Shown in pieces: positions 1 to 10,886 of a stretch of DNA of 64,000 nt. Both the position numbers and the translations under genes were made by a program. A model generated the notes under the pieces. That model was given only the letters and a program-made list of their open reading frames with translations. It was not told the origin of the DNA and did not search any database. The DNA lies in contig PVNU02002805.1 of the NCBI GenBank assembly GCA_003013855.2, forward strand, positions 62,001 to 126,000, given 5' to 3'. This stretch comes from Liriodendron chinense. Its lineage: Eukaryota > Streptophyta > Magnoliopsida > Magnoliales > Magnoliaceae. How positions within the stretch are numbered: position 1 is the stretch's first letter; each line of letters starts with the position of its first letter.

Positions 1-1079
1 TGGAAAACTTTGTTTCTATGCATTTGAGATGATACGAGTATAAGAAGAGGAGATACGAAGTGAGTGACATTGTAAGCTTTGAACTTCTCTTAATATAATG
101 GTTTTATATGTGAATTCCCCTATTTATGTGATTGATAGAAAATTTGAACACTCTTACACCTAGTTCACATTACACGATTTTCATGGGTTAAAAGGATTAT
201 GTGATTTTTGGATTAGCTAGACTTTAATTTAAGGTGTTGGGAAACTAAGCCGGGGTACTTTGTCCATCCTTGTCCATGGGAAAATAACGAAAGATACGGA
301 TTTCTAAAAATCCTATCTAATGAAAAAAAAGGAAAAGGAAGGATGAAAATTGGGAATGATGGAAAACATGGTGGAAAATTCCAAAAAGGGCTACCTATTA
401 CCAACCGGGGGATGGTCTACCCATAACCAAATCCGGAAATAGGACGTAGTGTGAAAGTCGTCGGAAGGACGGTAAGGCAAATTCCTGTCATAGGCTTGTT
501 GTTGATCTGTACACCTTGAGATCCATAGTGTAGTTGATCTATGAAGAAGATAATCCTGGAAACCCATGAGATGAACATTCACTAAGCACACTAGGTTGAT
601 TTGTTCAAGTTCTTGTATTTATCAATCAATCAGCGGGAATTTCATACGAACACTTATGATGTTTTTAGAGTTTAAGGTTTCAACTTCTATCACCTAATTT
701 TTCTAATTCTTACACATGTATGTCTTGGAATGGATAGAAGCATAGTTTCTCAAGGAGAGTTAGTTTTGGAGAATTGAACTTGTTTTAAACATGTTTTGCT
801 TGGGACTAGCAAAAAGCTGGTTGGGGGGTGTGTTGAGCCTCCAATTTATACATTTGCCGACCCATTACATCACATTATATGCATGTTTTTCATGTTTAAA
901 GACTAATCTAATACATGTTTTTGTGATTATATGAATGAGAGGAAGATTTCACCAATTCATGGTTAAAAGAGTCACTTTGTATGCATTGAAGATCAATAGA
1001 ACAAGTGCCAAAAGGTGGAGGAAAGAAGCAAGAAAGAAAGAGCAGAGATAAAGAAGAAAATCTGATTTTTTGTGCCTTA

Positions 1080-1180
1080 GACCTGTCTGTAGACCGGTCG
1101 CCAGACAGGTCTACAGTGTAATTTTTGGGCTGTTTTTTTTTTCTTAGACCGGTCGCCAGACCGGTCGTCAGACAAGTCGA
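1080..1180. repeat. GACCGGTC palindrome array
   Basis: Several copies of the palindrome GACCGGTC and one-base variants (GACAGGTC, GACCTGTC), spaced about 10-12 bp and separated by short linkers such as GCCA or GTCA. The array ends about 97 bp before the TATA box of this LTR. The same arrays occur in five other LTRs of this window. Confidence 0.8.
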
Positions 1181-1277
1181 AGGTGCTCCAGAAACTCCGA
1201 TTTTCAAGGCCAAGTTTCCAAATTGCGAGAGGACTCCGTGGATTCTCGAAGTTTCCAAGTTTGTGCGGGATTTCTCT

Positions 1278-1284
1278 TATAAAA
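1278..1284 (+). promoter_or_regulatory. TATA box of Athila-like LTR
   Basis: TATAAAA followed by GG and a C-rich stretch, in the middle of the LTR just downstream of the palindrome array. The same box at the same relative place is seen at 41907, 44463 and (reverse strand) 20842. Function is inferred from position. Confidence 0.65.
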
Positions 1285-2050
1285 GGCCACCTCCACTCTC
1301 TTTCTGAGGCATCTAGCAACGTGGGGAGCAAAGAGATAAAGACCTAGGAGGCTTCCTAGCCTCCTACAACTAGTTTTCTTCTTCTTCTAGTTCTAGTTTA
1401 TAGTTTTTAATGTTTTCCTTTAGCTAACCTCTTAGCTAGGGCTAAGAGGTGAAGTTTGTAGTTTGGTTCAATGCTTTAATTCGTTTCTCCAAGTACCCTT
1501 TACTTTAATTTTGGATTTTCAATTTCTACTTTGAATGAAGTTTGGTTTTTTAGAAGTTTTGTGAGAGTTTGTGTACTCCGGACATGAGTTCCTTGCAATT
1601 CTCTGAGATTACCATGATTGGGTTGTTTGAATTCGAATTGTAGTAACCCTTGAGCATGCCATAGTCTCTTGACATAGTTGTTACTCCGAAAGCTACAAGT
1701 TCAAGTTCTATGTGCTTCATTAGAACTAAAAATATGATTTCCAGATTTAAGTGGGACTATTTGTGCTTGAATGCTATATCCTCCAATTAGATGAGAGATA
1801 GGACTTGATTTTAATTGTGTTGTGCTTGGATGAATGGATTGGCATTGGACTACTACAAGTGGATCCTTGATGCTCTAGTTCTTCTTATTTTCAGAATTTT
1901 CCAATTTCATGTGAAAAATTATTTTCCTAAACTTCTTAGATTCTAATTATTAGATTAGTTGGAATTGTTTACCTCTTTCCTTGTGGATCGACCTCGGTCT
2001 TACCGAGATTTATTACTACATCGCAGCCTTACACTTGAGGCGAGCGAACA

Positions 2051-2260
2051 TCCTCCCCAAGGGTGTCGACACTAACAAACCCTCACGCACGGGCTCTAAC
2101 GGCAAACTAATCGATCGACAGAAATCCTCGGATATGAAGGAATGTGATGCGCCAGAATCAAATAGAACATGTGTTATGTATGCAAAGACAAGGAGTGTAC
2201 CTTCTACAACTCCTCCTGGTGCCTGAGGATCCTGCTGGGCTACGTAGAACCTGCCGTGAG
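2051..2260 (-). pseudogene. Protease start of Tekay-like pol (fragment)
   Basis: Read on the minus strand, this stretch encodes the N-terminal half of a retroviral-type aspartic protease. The catalytic motif is VLFDSGASHSFIS, the DSG form of the D-T/S-G active site, preceded by a hydrophobic strand (LLVFAYITH). It is cut on the downstream side at 2051 by the Athila-like LTR. On the upstream side it is separated from its gag by a solo LTR (2261-4948). The flanks of that solo LTR are TGAG on both sides, so gag and protease were one reading unit before insertion. Only about 70 codons remain in the window, and the second half of the protease fold, with the flap and ILG-type motif, is missing. Confidence in the protease call is high because of the active-site motif and its place directly after a CCHC gag. 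Confidence 0.8.
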
Positions 2261-4948
2261 TGTAACACCCCGTATTTTTAGTATAAATTTATTTATTTAT
2301 CAATTTATTTACGTATTTATTTATTTATGTAACACTGAATAAACCCCACGTTTTAAGTAAACTAATTTTCACGTTCCATTTAGGCTGAAACTTTAGGAGA
2401 ACTCTGTTAGACCCAAAATAACCGTACATGTCAAATTTCAGCCCTTAGATCATAGTACAAATGTCCCGATCAGAAAATAGCCAATAAATGGCCCACCTCA
2501 ACTCAGAATTGTTCCACATTTGACGTCAACGGTTATTTTCATCTCACCGACCTATTGGACGGAGCAAAAAACTTCGATCCATCATAGTGGACCCCACCTG
2601 TCAAGCCCGTGCGTTACGCACGATTTCCTTACGTAAAAAGATTTTTTTTTCTTTTCTTCCTTCTTCTTCGGCGGACGTTGTTACAGCGTCCGTCCGCTGC
2701 CATATTGGTGACCCACACCGTCCTCCAGGATGGGCCCCACAACCAGATCCATTCCGCTCATTTGTTTTGTACTCCACCAAAACCCATGCCCCCAAAGGTT
2801 TGCTACTTTTCTCGATCCATACGGCCCGCTACACTCTCACCATTAAAAGCCATTGCTTTCAAAAATGATATAGATCGGGGCCGTTCCTTTGCATGAGGGC
2901 CTGGGATTGAAACCACGACTTCTTATGGACCCTACCTTCCTCTTGGACGGTCTACATGAGACATAGGTCGTTAGAGGAGGACCCACTACTTTCCTTCTCC
3001 AATTAGGAAACCAATCCCATTTTACGTTGGGAAATCAATCCCATTTTACGTTGCATCTCGGGGCTCCATATATGGCTCCCCTAGACGTCCTCTACTCTAT
3101 AGAAAACCCTAAGAAAGAGAGAGAAAGATCGACAGTAGAGAGAAAGAGAGAGAAATCGAAAGTAAAGAGAGAGAGAGATCGTGGGAGGAGAGAGAGAGGA
3201 GAACCCACGTTCTCTTGTTGTTGCTTCTACGTTGCTATTCCTTTTCTTTCTGGATCTGCTGTTGAGAAGTAGTAAGTCACGTCTATTTCCTAGATTTATC
3301 CCTATTCTCTAACCATAGATGGAGATCTAATCGTAGGCGATCATTTGTGAAGATCATATCCTAACCATGTAATCTATGTTAAACATGTTAGGGTTGAACT
3401 TAGGAGGGTTTTCACGACTCTAATAATATCTCGAATCTACCAATATTAGACGTAAGGATTTCCTTCAAAGTATAGCCACAATAATATTGATTTATTTAAC
3501 CATCTTATGCATAATATAGGGAGTTTTTGCTACGTTGTTATATATGATTTATGATTATTGAAACTTTTTCCATGCGAACATGAGTTGATGTTTGGAATAC
3601 TGTAATAAACTCTTGCTAAATTTTTATTTGATATGAACCATAATGTGTGATGTGTGTTTTGAAAGTAAAATCATGACATTATACATGCCTACATGAGATA
3701 TATGTGAAGTTTATGCTTAAGAAATGATGTTTATATGCTTATGGTATGTATGATGAATAGAGTGTTATGTGATATGGGATTACTCATGCGGATGTTTAAT
3801 CAGTGGAAGCCCTTTGCCCCATAATTAATATAATTGTATGTTAAAGAGGATTGAACCATGAGGATTGTGTTGGATGGAATAATTTGGCAAAGCCATATAA
3901 ATGTATTGTTGGTGAGTTGCCAACGGATCTAAAAGTGAATGTTTGAGATGAATCCCTAAGAAATTGTCGATATTTGCATGCCATGTGCTTTGTCTTAACT
4001 ATGATGTGTACGTCCTTTCACGGTTGGCCCCCGTTGAAGGGAAACGACTATTCTACGTTATGATGAACCGTGGGATGGGGTAAAGAGTGACCGTTGATCT
4101 TAAACATCATTAAATTGACTGTATGTTAAACTACTTAAATAAATATAAAACTAATCATGCATGCACGGGACCCGACTTGGTGGGTCATCCCTGCGGGCGC
4201 TACGGCGCAAGCTTATGGTAGAGTGGTGGGTTGCTATCACCTCCATTGGCTGGGTTTGTTGACATGAAGTTGTGGAATTACCCGCTTCATCGTGGACTCT
4301 GGTGACTAGTGACTAGTGAGAAGAGTTGGATTAAGTCCCGTCTCATTAGTCAGGGTACCTTAGCCAGAGCATGCATATCATGCATTGCATTAAAACAAGA
4401 TTTTTCATGTGTGTTTTGAATTGGGTATGCTCTTTGTGTTTAAATATTGTTGTACTATTCTTGGTGGGCGACCCCTTACTGAGTTGATCGCGAGTAACTC
4501 ACATCCTTCTGGGACGGTGTCTTTAAAACACCATTCCAGACATTGCAGGTAACGATCCAGTAGATGAGGCCGATTTACAAGGTGAGGAGTATGAAGGCTC
4601 GTGGCAGCAAATGGCAGACGACGAAGCCGAAGTAGCATGAAGATGTTTTTATTTATTTATTTCATAATTAGAGTTTTGATTTCCCTTGATTATGTAATAA
4701 GTCTCTCAGAGGGACACTAGCTAAAACATTGATTTGGACATGATTTCTTTTCATACATTTAATTGAGAATCTAGATGTAGAAAGTTATAGAATAAGAACA
4801 TTAATTTTCCGTCGTTATGATATGAATGCCACACATGTATGTGTTTATGGGTGAATGTGTGAAAACGCAACCCTAACATTTATGAGTAAACAGTAAAAAA
4901 TTTGGCCAATCGTGTCATCCACGAGAGTCTAAATTTTGGGGCGTTACA
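2261..4948 (+). repeat. Solo LTR (Del/Tekay-type) inserted between gag and protease
   Basis: A 2688-bp sequence starting TGTAACACCCC and ending GGGGCGTTACA, so both ends carry the TG..CA and mirror-like CCCC/GGGG termini of large chromovirus LTRs. Flanks are GTGAG (2256-2260) and CTGAG (4949-4953), a 5-bp target duplication with one mismatch. There is no internal region, so this is a solo LTR left by LTR-LTR recombination. A GA-rich leader-like stretch (3110-3200) suggests plus orientation. The short open frames inside are not genes. It is a different subfamily from the LTR of its host element. Confidence 0.8.
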
Positions 4949-6052
4949 CTGAGCCTGCTGGGGAGGTGCCTGTCCCCTTTGCGGTCGTTGCTGCTGCTGA
5001 TGCGTCCTATGCTGCTACCTCTGCTATGAAGGAGCTCTTGGCGGTGGGTACTACTGTCGCTAATGCTGCTGATGGGGTCTCGGCGGCTGATACTGTTGAC
5101 GTTGCTGCTGATGTGAATGGGGGCACTCCCTGTGACGATGTCCCATCTCTCCGCACCCATAACAAGTGCCTATAACCTGCTGCTGCGGTGGTGCTGGGGG
5201 TGTTACGGGTGCCATTGGTGCCGCTGGTACTAGGAAGGGAGAATGAGCTACATGCCTCTGTGGTGGTCGAAATCGCTTCTGTCGGAAGTTACTAGAGGGA
5301 GCCTTTCTCTTCACCTTTCGATCTCCGCCTTAACCACGGATCCGCTGCACATCGGCCCACTTTGCCTCATAAATCTGGGCTCGTTTCACAACCTCCTTGA
5401 ACGTAGGAAGCTTGTGTCCTGCGACACGGCCCCTAAGGCCAAGGTGCAAACCGCCCTTGAACTGACTGGCCTTTCTCCCCGCATCGTCTACAAGATATGT
5501 CGCAAATCGAGACAACTCAACGAATCGGGCCTCGTACTGCGACACAGTCATATCTCCCTGGACTAACGTCTTGAACTCTAATGCACGCCGCTGACGGACA
5601 TGCTCGGGGAAGAACTTTCGGTCAAACCGGTCCACAAAATCCTCCCAGGTCCACTCAAAATTGGCCTCTATTGTGCGAGTAATCGATGTCCACCAATGCT
5701 TGGCCTCTCCATAAAGAAGGAAAATAGCGAGAGGAACTCGCTATTCGGTTGTGCATCGCAAAATGGTAAAGATCTTTTCTATCTCAGATTTCCATCTCTC
5801 TGCTGCCACCGGGTTCGGCCCGCCTAATAAACGCGGGGGATCCATCTGCCTGAAATCCCTAAGTAAAGAACGAGCGCGATCCTGCTCTGATGTGGCAGGT
5901 GCATCGGCTGACCTCCTCTCTTGGCGCTCTACCATGGAGGTCATGGCACGCAACATCTGCTGGAATTGACCAGCAATCATACCTAGAGCTGGGGTTGTCC
6001 TAGATGTACCCGCACTAAATGACTGCCTACCGATGGCTCTCTTGGGTGCCAT
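4949..6052 (-). pseudogene. Gag of Tekay-like element
   Basis: The capsid/nucleocapsid polyprotein of the minus-strand chromovirus, normally forming the virus-like particle that packages the RNA. The ATG at 6052-6050 opens a frame with a basic N-terminus (MAPKRAIG). It continues through a Retrotrans_gag core (KFFPEHVRQRRALEFKTL, then MTVSQYEARFVELSRFA). It ends in a nucleocapsid with one perfect zinc knuckle, CYGCGEMGHRHREC (C-X2-C-X4-H-X4-C), followed by a Gln/His/Pro-rich tail. All segments are in one frame, but two in-frame stops break it, at 5743-5741 (TAG) and 5332-5330 (TAA). The end is cut by the solo LTR at 4948. A gag/pol join would have followed there, since protease codons resume at 2260. 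The product cannot be made full length. Confidence 0.85.
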
Positions 6053-6279
6053 GTCCTACAGAAAAGGGCAGAATCCTCTTAGCATCGGGTTACTCGTGAG
6101 TGCACACACGTTAAGAAGGTATAGTCGGAATTTTCTAGGAGTACAATAGGGAAACTTATTTTAGACTAAGTTCAAAGCATGTGAGTAAGACTGGGGTCCT
6201 AGCAATCATACAGTACAAGGTAGGTAATCTAAGGTTATTGGTAGATATGTAATGTTGTGGACAAGTATTCTCAAGTTAT

Positions 6280-6291
6280 GCTCTGATACCA
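6280..6291 (-). other. Primer binding site, initiator-Met tRNA type
   Basis: On the minus strand TGGTATCAGAGC, the standard complement of the 3' end of plant initiator methionine tRNA. It begins five bases after the LTR end (6297). This fixes the orientation and the 5' LTR boundary of the Tekay-like element. Confidence 0.9.
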
Positions 6292-6296
6292 ACTTC

Positions 6297-7559
6297 TGTC
6301 AGGCCCCGAACTTGGGGACCAGGCTCACTAAATTCCCGACCGTCGAATCCGGTGCTAACAGCCTCCATAGTACCCCATTCTTGGCTCCTAGCTTCCATAC
6401 GCCAGGTTTCGATCCTGGGATCCCACAAGGAGGAATTTCAGGGTAAACTTTTTTTTCTTTATAGATGAGCATAACCACAAGTGTACCAAACCAAAAAGCA
6501 TCACATCACATATCCACTAAGATAATCTTTTGAGTACAGTGCTGCAAAAAGGGAAACACAAAGAATAACTAAAAGTTGAAAGATCAAATGCGCACCCCTG
6601 TCTCACTGCTGTTGCGCTATAGCATGTCCTGCACGTAAACAACGTGCATAAGCTTACTATGAAGCTTAGAGAGTGCGTGGTGTGTGCACAATGTATATGA
6701 CAGGTATACAGATATCAAAGTAAATGAAAATGATGGAAGGCTACACTACCAAGTCTATGAATGTTATTAGCCAACCCGAGGCTATGCAATGCAAGGGGCC
6801 TATATGGATGAGTGTCATATGCTAAAGATGCAATGTACGCATGTCAATCCTCAACTGCCATATATCATACGGTTTACAACTGGGACATCATCGGGGTCTA
6901 GTACACTCCTGACATTGGTTGCCGCCCATCGCATGCATAACCAAGCGAGTGGAAGAGACCTCATTATTTGCCTCGTCATTGGCATACATGAAAATCCACC
7001 CGGCTCGTTGATAGCGAACCCATACAAGAGCTGGTCAGACTCGTATATAGCCCTCTGCACCCGGGCAGGTAAGGTCACACCCCCTTCCAACCGACCCTGA
7101 CACAGTGGGAGACGCGGCCTACTGGTATTTGGCCCTCATGCGCTCATAAATCCACTCGATCTAGACATTGGAGCATCCTACTGGTACCACAGGGTTTAGG
7201 GACTTTCACCCAAGGACATCTTTGGTGCCCAAGTGCCAGAACATATTTTTGGTGTCCATTTCTACTATCCACGATGTGACTATGATGGCCACAACCCCGA
7301 TGCCGCTGGGGTGTGAATCTGATCGTGACATACATAATGCAAGATGCATGAGTCATACTATCAAAGTCATGCACCAAACCCGCACATACTGCGCGATCAT
7401 GTGAGGCGACCCTATATCGTACAAGTCCCCTAAGTATCTCAAGCCGTAAAGCATATACTATGATCAACATCATCCATAGTCAGGCATACATATGATGCGT
7501 ATGCATAAATGAATAGGAATGATATTCATTGCACTAAGCATATTATCAATGTGAGTTAC
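6297..7559 (-). repeat. 5' LTR of Tekay-like element, downstream piece
   Basis: The minus-strand end of the LTR (plus strand reads TGTCAGGCCCCGAAC at 6297) runs to 7559, where the Tat/Ogre-like element begins. The rest of the LTR resumes at 36998. No genes are seen in these 1.26 kb; the open frames on both strands lack homology. Confidence 0.75.
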
Positions 7560-9189
7560 TGTTGGGGTCCCAAAAGTCAGGATCTCCAAAACAATGATTA
7601 TGAGTGTTCAAATCATCACTTAGTTGGATTTAGGGCCAGTGCATCAGCAAAACTTAACAAAATCACAAGCACATCAGCCTTGACAAAAAAATGGAAAATT
7701 GAGCCAGTGGTGGACCCCACCGTTCATCATGATCAGAACCCCCAAATTTAGGAGGGTTACTTCAACCATGAAGAAATAGAGCCAGTGCATCGACATCCAT
7801 CGTAGAGCGGGCCCCGCAAGCCCTTCGTTTCGCAAAACCCAATTTTGTAAAAGACAAGTACATCGGCGCATCAAGAAATTCATGGTCAGCGCATCATAAA
7901 ATTCAGACAGTTTTACAAAGTGAATTTCAGGACGCACTGACCCTCGGCGCATCAAGAAATTCACCCAGCGCATCAAAAAATTCAGACAGTTTTACAAAGT
8001 GAATTTCATGACGCACCGACCCTCAGCGCATTAAGAAATTCTTCCAGCGCATCCAATAATTCAAGGATTTCAGGACGCACTGACCCTCAGCACGTCCAAT
8101 AAATCAGGCATTTTCAGGAATTTCAAGACGCACTGACAGCCAGTGCGCCCTAAAAATCAGCATTATAACAAATGCATTTTTAGACGCGCCGAGTGATTTT
8201 CTCGACGTGCCGGAATGATTTCTTGACGCGCTACACGTGGCGGGCTCCTATTGGTTGACCTCGGGTATAAATACCCCCTTTTTCGGCTCATTTGGACAGA
8301 TCCAGAGAAGGAGAGAGTTTCGGATTTTTGAGATCGCCGGAATCCCTCGCCGGAATCCCTTTTCCGACCGTCGGAAACCCCTTTTCCGATCACCGAAAAT
8401 CCCACTTCCGACCACAGCAGGTCTGGTGGAGAAATGACCTAAAATTATATAAGTGTAGTAGCGCATCATGAAATACGTTGAACCAAACTTATTTTATCGA
8501 CGCACTGGCCCCAGCGCATCACAAAAATTGGCTATCGGATCAGAAAAATACACATCTTAAACAAAGTCATTTTTGGACGCACTGGCCCCAGCGCATCACA
8601 AAAATAGGCTAGCGGATCAGAAAAATACACATCTTAAACAAAGTCATTTTTGGATGCGCTGGCCCCAGCGCATCAGCAAAATCAGGCTAGCGGATCGTAA
8701 AAATCAGCACTCTAAACGTCTATTTCAGCACCTTTAAATCTTCATTTTATGATGTTTTCGGGCCCCATTTGGGCCTATTTTGGGTATTCGGGCGTTTCGG
8801 ACGCAATGGAGCAGTCAAATAACTCATCCGGGCCACCCAATGAGTAGAATGCAAGCTTTCGGAGTCTGATCCGATCCAACGAGATGAACGAAGTAACTTC
8901 TCGAAAAGAAGCCGCCAGTGCCCAGAATCATTCCGATGTATCATCATTACATGTACTATCATAATATGACCCGGATTCAGGTCCGGACTAAGCAAATGGG
9001 ACTATGGTTAACACAATAAACTATATAGAGAGAGTTCTGAACTATTACACACAACTTGTTAAAGACTGGCACTTCAAGAACAGTTGATGCCCTACCTATT
9101 CAAACGGTATCCGCTGGTTGAGCTGTTCAGGTACATACAACTACAGATCGGTCTTCCCGTGGTCACCTGTCACAAATGACGGGCGTAGG
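7560..9189 (+). repeat. 5' LTR of Tat/Ogre-like element, first piece
   Basis: Starts TGTTGGGGTCC and continues to 9189, where the Athila-type solo LTR is inserted. It holds many short imperfect direct repeats of the form GACGCACTGACCC..AGCGCATCA between about 7860 and 8130, and GCGCATCAC..GCTAGCGGATCAG units at 8460-8700. A promoter-like cluster is at 8234-8273. The matching, uninterrupted sequence is at 34803-36514. Confidence 0.9.
8234..8273 (+). promoter_or_regulatory. LTR promoter cluster: G-box, CCAAT-like, TATA
   Basis: CACGTG (8234-8239), then CTATTGG (reverse CCAAT) near 8249, then TATAAATA (8266-8273), followed by a purine-rich leader. The same arrangement is conserved in the 3' LTR at 35559-35598. 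Likely the element's RNA polymerase II promoter. Confidence 0.65.
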
Positions 9190-9924
9190 TGTTCACTCCC
9201 CAAGTGTAGGGTTGCGAAGTAGTAATAATTCGGAAAGACTGAGTATCGTTCCCACAGAGATTTATGTATCGGTATTCTTAGGATTTAACTAAAACAACTA
9301 ATAATTAAGATCCTATTAAGCACTAAAGCTGAAAAATAGTAATTTGGGTTTAAACAGTGACTTGTTAAGGTAACTTCAATTTAAAAAGGCACTAGAGCGC
9401 CAAGGATCCACTTTTGATAGGTTTCAATGCATCAACACAACTAGGTCTCTCATAACTCAATCGGAATTGAATTCCTATCTCTATCCGATTGGAATATAGA
9501 GCGGTTCAATCAACAATTATCCAAAACAAGTGCTTATTAACTGATTTGATTCCCACAACCATGCTCAGGCCTTGGGCACACTCAATTGTATAGGCCAAGC
9601 CTCTTTCCAATCTAGTTGAGATTCACAACCATAGTTTTCACCAAATCCTGTCACTAGACCTGATTACGACTCATGATTTGAACTCGAATTAAATCAAAAT
9701 CAATCACTAAGCAACTATTCCAGATTATACACAAAAGATAAGAACTTAGTTGCATGAGTTCCCACATGAAAATCAGGCCATTGCATACAAGGCAATCAAA
9801 GCGTCTACCATGCCCGGAGTCGATGGTAGATCAATGCACTACACAAGCATAAACGATGCTCAAAAGCTAAGATACTAAGTGTTATAGGCAAAATGGTGGA
9901 GATAAGATTTCACGTGGAAATGTC

Positions 9925-10200
9925 CATTCGACTCTCGAGATCACCTGATCGAGAGTCGAATATTGGACAAGTGCGGAACGCCCATTCGACTCTCGAGATC
10001 ATCTGATCGAGAGTCGAATATTGGACAAGTGCGGAACGCCCATTCGACTCTCGAGATCATCTGATCGAGAGTCGAATATTGGACAAGTGCGGGACGCCCA
10101 TTCGACTCTCGAGATCATCTGATCGAGAGTCGAATATTGGACAAGTGCGGGACGCCCATTCGACTCTCGAGATCATCTGGTCAGGAGTCATGGATAGTCA
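9925..10200. repeat. 58-bp tandem array of 13-bp inverted repeats (5' LTR)
   Basis: Five units with an exact 58-bp period start at 9925, 9983, 10041, 10099 and 10157. The first four each hold a perfect hairpin: ATTCGACTCTCGA, a 10-base loop, TCGAGAGTCGAAT, followed by ATTGGACAAGTGCGG. The fifth unit is degenerate on its right arm. The array lies upstream of the TATA box in U3. Confidence 0.9.
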
Positions 10201-10586
10201 AATACGGAAAACTAGATTCGCGAGTAGACCTTCTCACAAGTCGTTGAAAGATATTACACCCAAAGTATGTACTTGGACTCGCGACCACATTTTAACCTGC
10301 GAGCAGCTTTACTGCGGGCGTCTCTTTCCTTTTCGGAGGTCATGACTCCCAGCTGCGGGCGTCTCCTTCCTTTTCGGAGGCCATGACTCTAACTATGGCT
10401 TCTGGCCGGATCCATCCGGATTTTAAGGGATTGCCATCTAGGGGCGTGATTGTTGGAAGAAATCATTGGGTTGGATCTGACTAAAAAGATAGGATCTTAT
10501 CCCACGAAATCAGCGGATTCTCAGTATCGTATGCGACATCAACGGGATTTCGACATCTCACGTAACAGATTGGATTGTTTCAGATC

Positions 10587-10593
10587 TATATAA
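10587..10593 (+). promoter_or_regulatory. TATA box of young Tat element
   Basis: TATATAA followed by GGGG, about 225 bp before the LTR end and 300 bp before the gag ATG. Duplicated in the 3' LTR at 20271-20277. It is the probable core promoter for the genomic RNA. Confidence 0.75.
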
Positions 10594-10814
10594 GGGGATG
10601 GCTCCCTTGAATAGGAGGTACGTACTCATCACTCAATCTTGGTCCCGTTTTGCTTGGCTTCTCTTCTGTGGCCTAACTTAAGCGTCGGAGGGCTAACTGC
10701 TGGTCCCCAGCCACCTTTATTCGCTGTCTTGCTTCAGGTCTGGTGGTGGAAATCCCTCCTGGAGCGAAGGAGAAAAGCCGGAGGATCTCGTTACAAAATC
10801 TGACATTAACAGTT

Positions 10815-10831
10815 TGGCGCCGTATGTGGGA
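10815..10831 (+). other. Primer binding site of young Tat element
   Basis: TGGCGCCGTATGTGGGA begins three bases after the LTR end. The TGGCGCCG start matches the 3' end expected for a plant tRNA ending CGGCGCCA (Asp-type). The exact tRNA is inferred, not checked. Confidence 0.75.
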
Positions 10832-10886
10832 ATCGACTTGATCATCAAAATCAATCGTGTTAACCACCGATCAAAATCCTTCGGTG

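Larger units (their letters stand above)
1..2050 (+). mobile_element. Athila-like Ty3/gypsy element, 3' part
   Basis: This is the downstream non-coding part of a long terminal repeat retrotransposon (1-830) followed by its 3' LTR (831-2050); the rest lies left of the window. Positions 1-830 match 40490-41328 by eye over most of their length (for example the shared stretch around 250-300 and 740-790). The second copy follows an Athila-type integrase tail, which gives the family assignment. A polypurine tract (GGTTGGGGGGTG, ending at 830) directly precedes the LTR, as expected for plus-strand priming. No coding sequence is preserved; the small open frames here have no recognisable homology. The element ends exactly where the minus-strand protease reading of the Tekay-like element resumes (2051), so it inserted into that element. 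Confidence 0.75.
831..2050 (+). repeat. 3' LTR of the left Athila-like element
   Basis: The LTR starts TGTTGAGCC and ends GCGAGCGAACA, 1220 bp. Its head matches other LTR heads at 41329, 43649 and 63932 and the reverse complement of 21429. Its tail (GTGGATCGACCTCGGTCTTACC) is shared with 42815-42881. It carries the GACCGGTC palindrome array at 1080-1180 and a TATA box at 1278-1284. Confidence 0.85.
9880..10811 (+). repeat. 5' LTR of young Tat element
   Basis: 932 bp, starts TGTTATAGGC and ends CTGACATTAACA. It contains a five-unit 58-bp palindromic array (9925-10200), a G-box CACGTG (9911-9916), a duplicated TGCGGGCGTCTC..CATGACTC motif (about 10312-10388), and a TATA box at 10587-10593. Differences from the 3' LTR: one in the second array unit, one before the TATA box, and two near the U5 end. 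Confidence 0.95.

Noticed and set aside
2587..2896. Overlapping open frames on both strands of about 65-95 codons
   Set aside because: They lie inside the solo LTR, have low-complexity Phe/Ser-rich translations, overlap each other in several frames and show no homology.
6280..6291. tRNA-like sequence
   Set aside because: Only 12 bases complementary to the 3' end of initiator-Met tRNA, placed directly after an LTR; it is a primer site, not a tRNA gene.
7168..7473. Opposing 78- and 109-codon frames
   Set aside because: They fall inside the Tekay-like LTR and show no recognisable domain.
9925..10200. CRISPR-like array of repeats with regular spacing
   Set aside because: The spacers are near identical and the array is duplicated in both LTRs of a plant retrotransposon; it is a tandem repeat.
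10857..10886. Longer gag-pol start
   Set aside because: The open frame begins with GTG at 10857; the first ATG is 10887, which I used as the start.
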